Assembly (NCBI GenBank): GCA_023255735.1
Contig: JAGDVP010000008.1
Coordinates: 43,798 to 107,797 of the forward strand
DNA length: 64,000 nt
Direction: 5' to 3'
From: Halothiobacillus sp.
Lineage (GTDB): Bacteria > Pseudomonadota > Gammaproteobacteria > Halothiobacillales > Halothiobacillaceae
The notes beneath the pieces were generated by a model, which saw nothing but the letters and a program-made list of their open reading frames with translations, was not told the DNA's origin and did no database searches. Below, piece after piece: positions 62,332 through 64,000 of the stretch; the stretch's first letter is position 1, and each line of letters starts with the position of its first letter. Both the position numbers and the translations under genes were made by a program.

Positions 62332-63450
62332 ATGCCCACATCCACCACCATCAACCCAAACAATGCGCGCAATTTTTCTGGTGGGCCAGGTGCCTTGCCG
62401 CAATCGGTGCTCACCCAAGTTCAGGCGGCCATTCAAAATGTACCGGAAGTAGGCTTATCCATCCTTGGCATCAGCCACCGATCAGACTGGTTCGCAGCCA
62501 TCGTGCAAGAGCTCGAAGATACCATCCGCGCGCTTTTGGGGCTGGATAACACCTTTCATGTCTTGCTGCTTCAGGGCGGTGCCACGCAGCAATTTTCCAT
62601 GGTACCCATGAGCTTGCTTACCGGCAAAACGCAATTACCCGAATACCTGCACACCGGCTATTGGAGCAGCAAAGCACTGGGTGAAGCCCGCCGCATCACG
62701 CCCTTGCGCGTTTTATGGGATGGCGAGTCCGCTCGTTTCTCGCGCCTCCCCCTTGATGAGGAGCTGACCTTCTCGGCCGACGCGCCCTATTTGCACTACA
62801 TTTCCAATGAAACCGTTGAAGGCTTGCAGTTTAAGCGGGTGCTCGGGCGGGATGATGTGCCGCGCGTGTGCGATATGTCATCAGATTTTTTATCTAAACC
62901 CTGCGAAGCTTCGCGCTTTTCGCTGATTTATGCCCATGCGCAAAAAAATATTGGCCCTGCGGGTGTAACTGTGGTGATCATCCGCGATGAATTACTGCAC
63001 AACATGCCCGATAATTTACCCGGCTGGCTCGATTATCGCAGCCACATTAAAGCCCACTCCAACTACAACACCCCGCCGGTATTTGCCATTTATGTGGTTT
63101 TGCTCATTGCCCGCTGGCTCCGCCAAGAGATTGGCGGGCTTGCCAACATGGCGCTCATTAACGAGCGCAAAGCCGCACTGCTATACGCCGCCCTAGATGA
63201 AAGCGATGGGTTTTATCGCGGGCGCGCGGCCAAGCCAGATCGCTCGATGATGAATGTGGCTTTTAATTTACCAAATGAGCACCAAGAACGCGCCTTTTTA
63301 GCGGCCAGTCGGCAAGCCGGGTTTGCGGGATTAGCGGGGCATCGGGCGGTGGGCGGGGTGCGCGCCTCTATTTATAATGGCCTCGAACTCAACGCGGTCG
63401 CGCAATTAACCGAATTTATGCGAGATTTTGCGCAAAAGGCCAAGCGATAA
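62332..63450 (+). CDS. serC: Phosphoserine aminotransferase
   Basis: NFSGGPGALPQSVLTQ, GLSILGISHRSDWF, LLLQGGATQQFSMVPMSLL, DMSSDFLSKP, YAHAQKNIGPAGVTVVIIRDELL. Confidence 0.94.
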   Translation: MPTSTTINPNNARNFSGGPGALPQSVLTQVQAAIQNVPEVGLSILGISHRSDWFAAIVQELEDTIRALLGLDNTFHVLLLQGGATQQFSMVPMSLLTGKTQLPEYLHTGYWSSKALGEARRITPLRVLWDGESARFSRLPLDEELTFSADAPYLHYISNETVEGLQFKRVLGRDDVPRVCDMSSDFLSKPCEASRFSLIYAHAQKNIGPAGVTVVIIRDELLHNMPDNLPGWLDYRSHIKAHSNYNTPPVFAIYVVLLIARWLRQEIGGLANMALINERKAALLYAALDESDGFYRGRAAKPDRSMMNVAFNLPNEHQERAFLAASRQAGFAGLAGHRAVGGVRASIYNGLELNAVAQLTEFMRDFAQKAKR

Positions 63451-63467
63451 TCCCGTATAATTCGATT

Positions 63468-63938
63468 ATGAATGTCCAGCCCGAACGCCCGCTCTCTGCC
63501 ATTACCGTTGCCGGTATTGTGTACCGCAACCATCAATTTTTAATGGTCGAAGAGCGCATTGCGCATCAAAATAAACTTAATCAACCCGCCGGGCACGTTG
63601 AGCCCGGTGAGAGCCTGCTTTGCGCCGTACAGCGCGAAGTGCTCGAAGAAACCCGCTACCGCTTCCACCCCGAAGCCGTCCTCGGTATTTACCACAATAA
63701 CCCGCCCGATGGCCGCCGTATTTTGCGCGTTGCCATCATAGGCGCAGTTGAACCAGAACCCGATCAAGCCGCCTTAGACACCGGTATTCTTGCCGTACAT
63801 TGGCTAAGCCCTGATGAGATCGCCGCAAGGCAAAGTGAGCTGCGCTCGCCTTTTGTCGCCCGATGCATCCAAGATTATCTGCGCGGGCAACGCTTTGATT
63901 TAGCCCTATTGCACTCCATTACCGGAACCACCCCATGA
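63468..63938 (+). CDS. nudJ: NUDIX hydrolase (NudJ-like)
   Basis: Nudix box GHVEPGESLLCAVQREVLEETRYRF; directly upstream of mnmA. Confidence 0.9.
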   Translation: MNVQPERPLSAITVAGIVYRNHQFLMVEERIAHQNKLNQPAGHVEPGESLLCAVQREVLEETRYRFHPEAVLGIYHNNPPDGRRILRVAIIGAVEPEPDQAALDTGILAVHWLSPDEIAARQSELRSPFVARCIQDYLRGQRFDLALLHSITGTTP

Positions 63939-64000
63939 CACAAGCCCCCCTCAAGGCGCCACAAGATACTCGCGTGATGGTCGGTTTATCCGGCGGAGTC
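63935..64000 (+). CDS. mnmA: tRNA-specific 2-thiouridylase MnmA (5' end only, truncated by window)
   Basis: MTQAPLKAPQDTRVMVGLSGGV, PP-loop start; NUDIX-mnmA gene order; 4-nt overlap with the NUDIX gene. Confidence 0.75.
   Translation, partial: MTQAPLKAPQDTRVMVGLSGGV

Overview
The window looks like chromosome of a sulfur-oxidising gammaproteobacterium; this is inferred from soxYZ, dnaG-rpoD, rpoS and the tRNA sequences, and no species is assigned. About 0.2-20 kb (almost all minus strand) is a polysaccharide/O-antigen-type locus: an initiating glycosyl-1-phosphate transferase, glycosyltransferases including a 1250-aa three-module GT4 protein, a methyltransferase, GDP-D-rhamnose genes (manC, manB, gmd, rmd), dTDP-L-rhamnose genes (rmlABCD) and a Wzm/Wzt-type ABC exporter. 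About 20-30 kb holds a tRNA-Gly/Val/Asp cluster, a decayed Na+/H+ antiporter pseudogene, nadA, aspS, a chemotaxis receptor, HPP and CBS proteins and a BI-1 family protein. About 30-40 kb holds an SDR, cardiolipin synthase, a Sel1 protein, dnaG, rpoD, tRNA-Ile2(CAU), a pseudouridine synthase, a 5'-3' exonuclease and malic enzyme. About 40-52.7 kb holds a hybrid kinase/EAL signalling pair, bioF, and a histidine kinase/sigma54-activator pair directly upstream of soxYZ. The remainder holds xseA, an ArsB-like transporter, a ROK kinase, tpx, apbC, marR, rpoS, a TPR/ATP-grasp protein with serC, a NUDIX hydrolase and the start of mnmA. The observations I rate highest are: (1) a well-spaced sigma54 -24/-12 promoter with upstream TTGCAAT-type palindromes in front of soxYZ, next to a sigma54 activator; (2) a G/C-rich palindromic repeat inserted in frame in manB and also present in tandem at the window start; (3) three decayed genes not flagged by the ORF track (a pseudopilin, a Na+/H+ antiporter and DUF4160); (4) a 167-bp MITE-like element whose terminal repeat supplies the marR stop codon; (5) a perfect 8-3-8 palindrome between rpoS and the ATP-grasp/serC operon.
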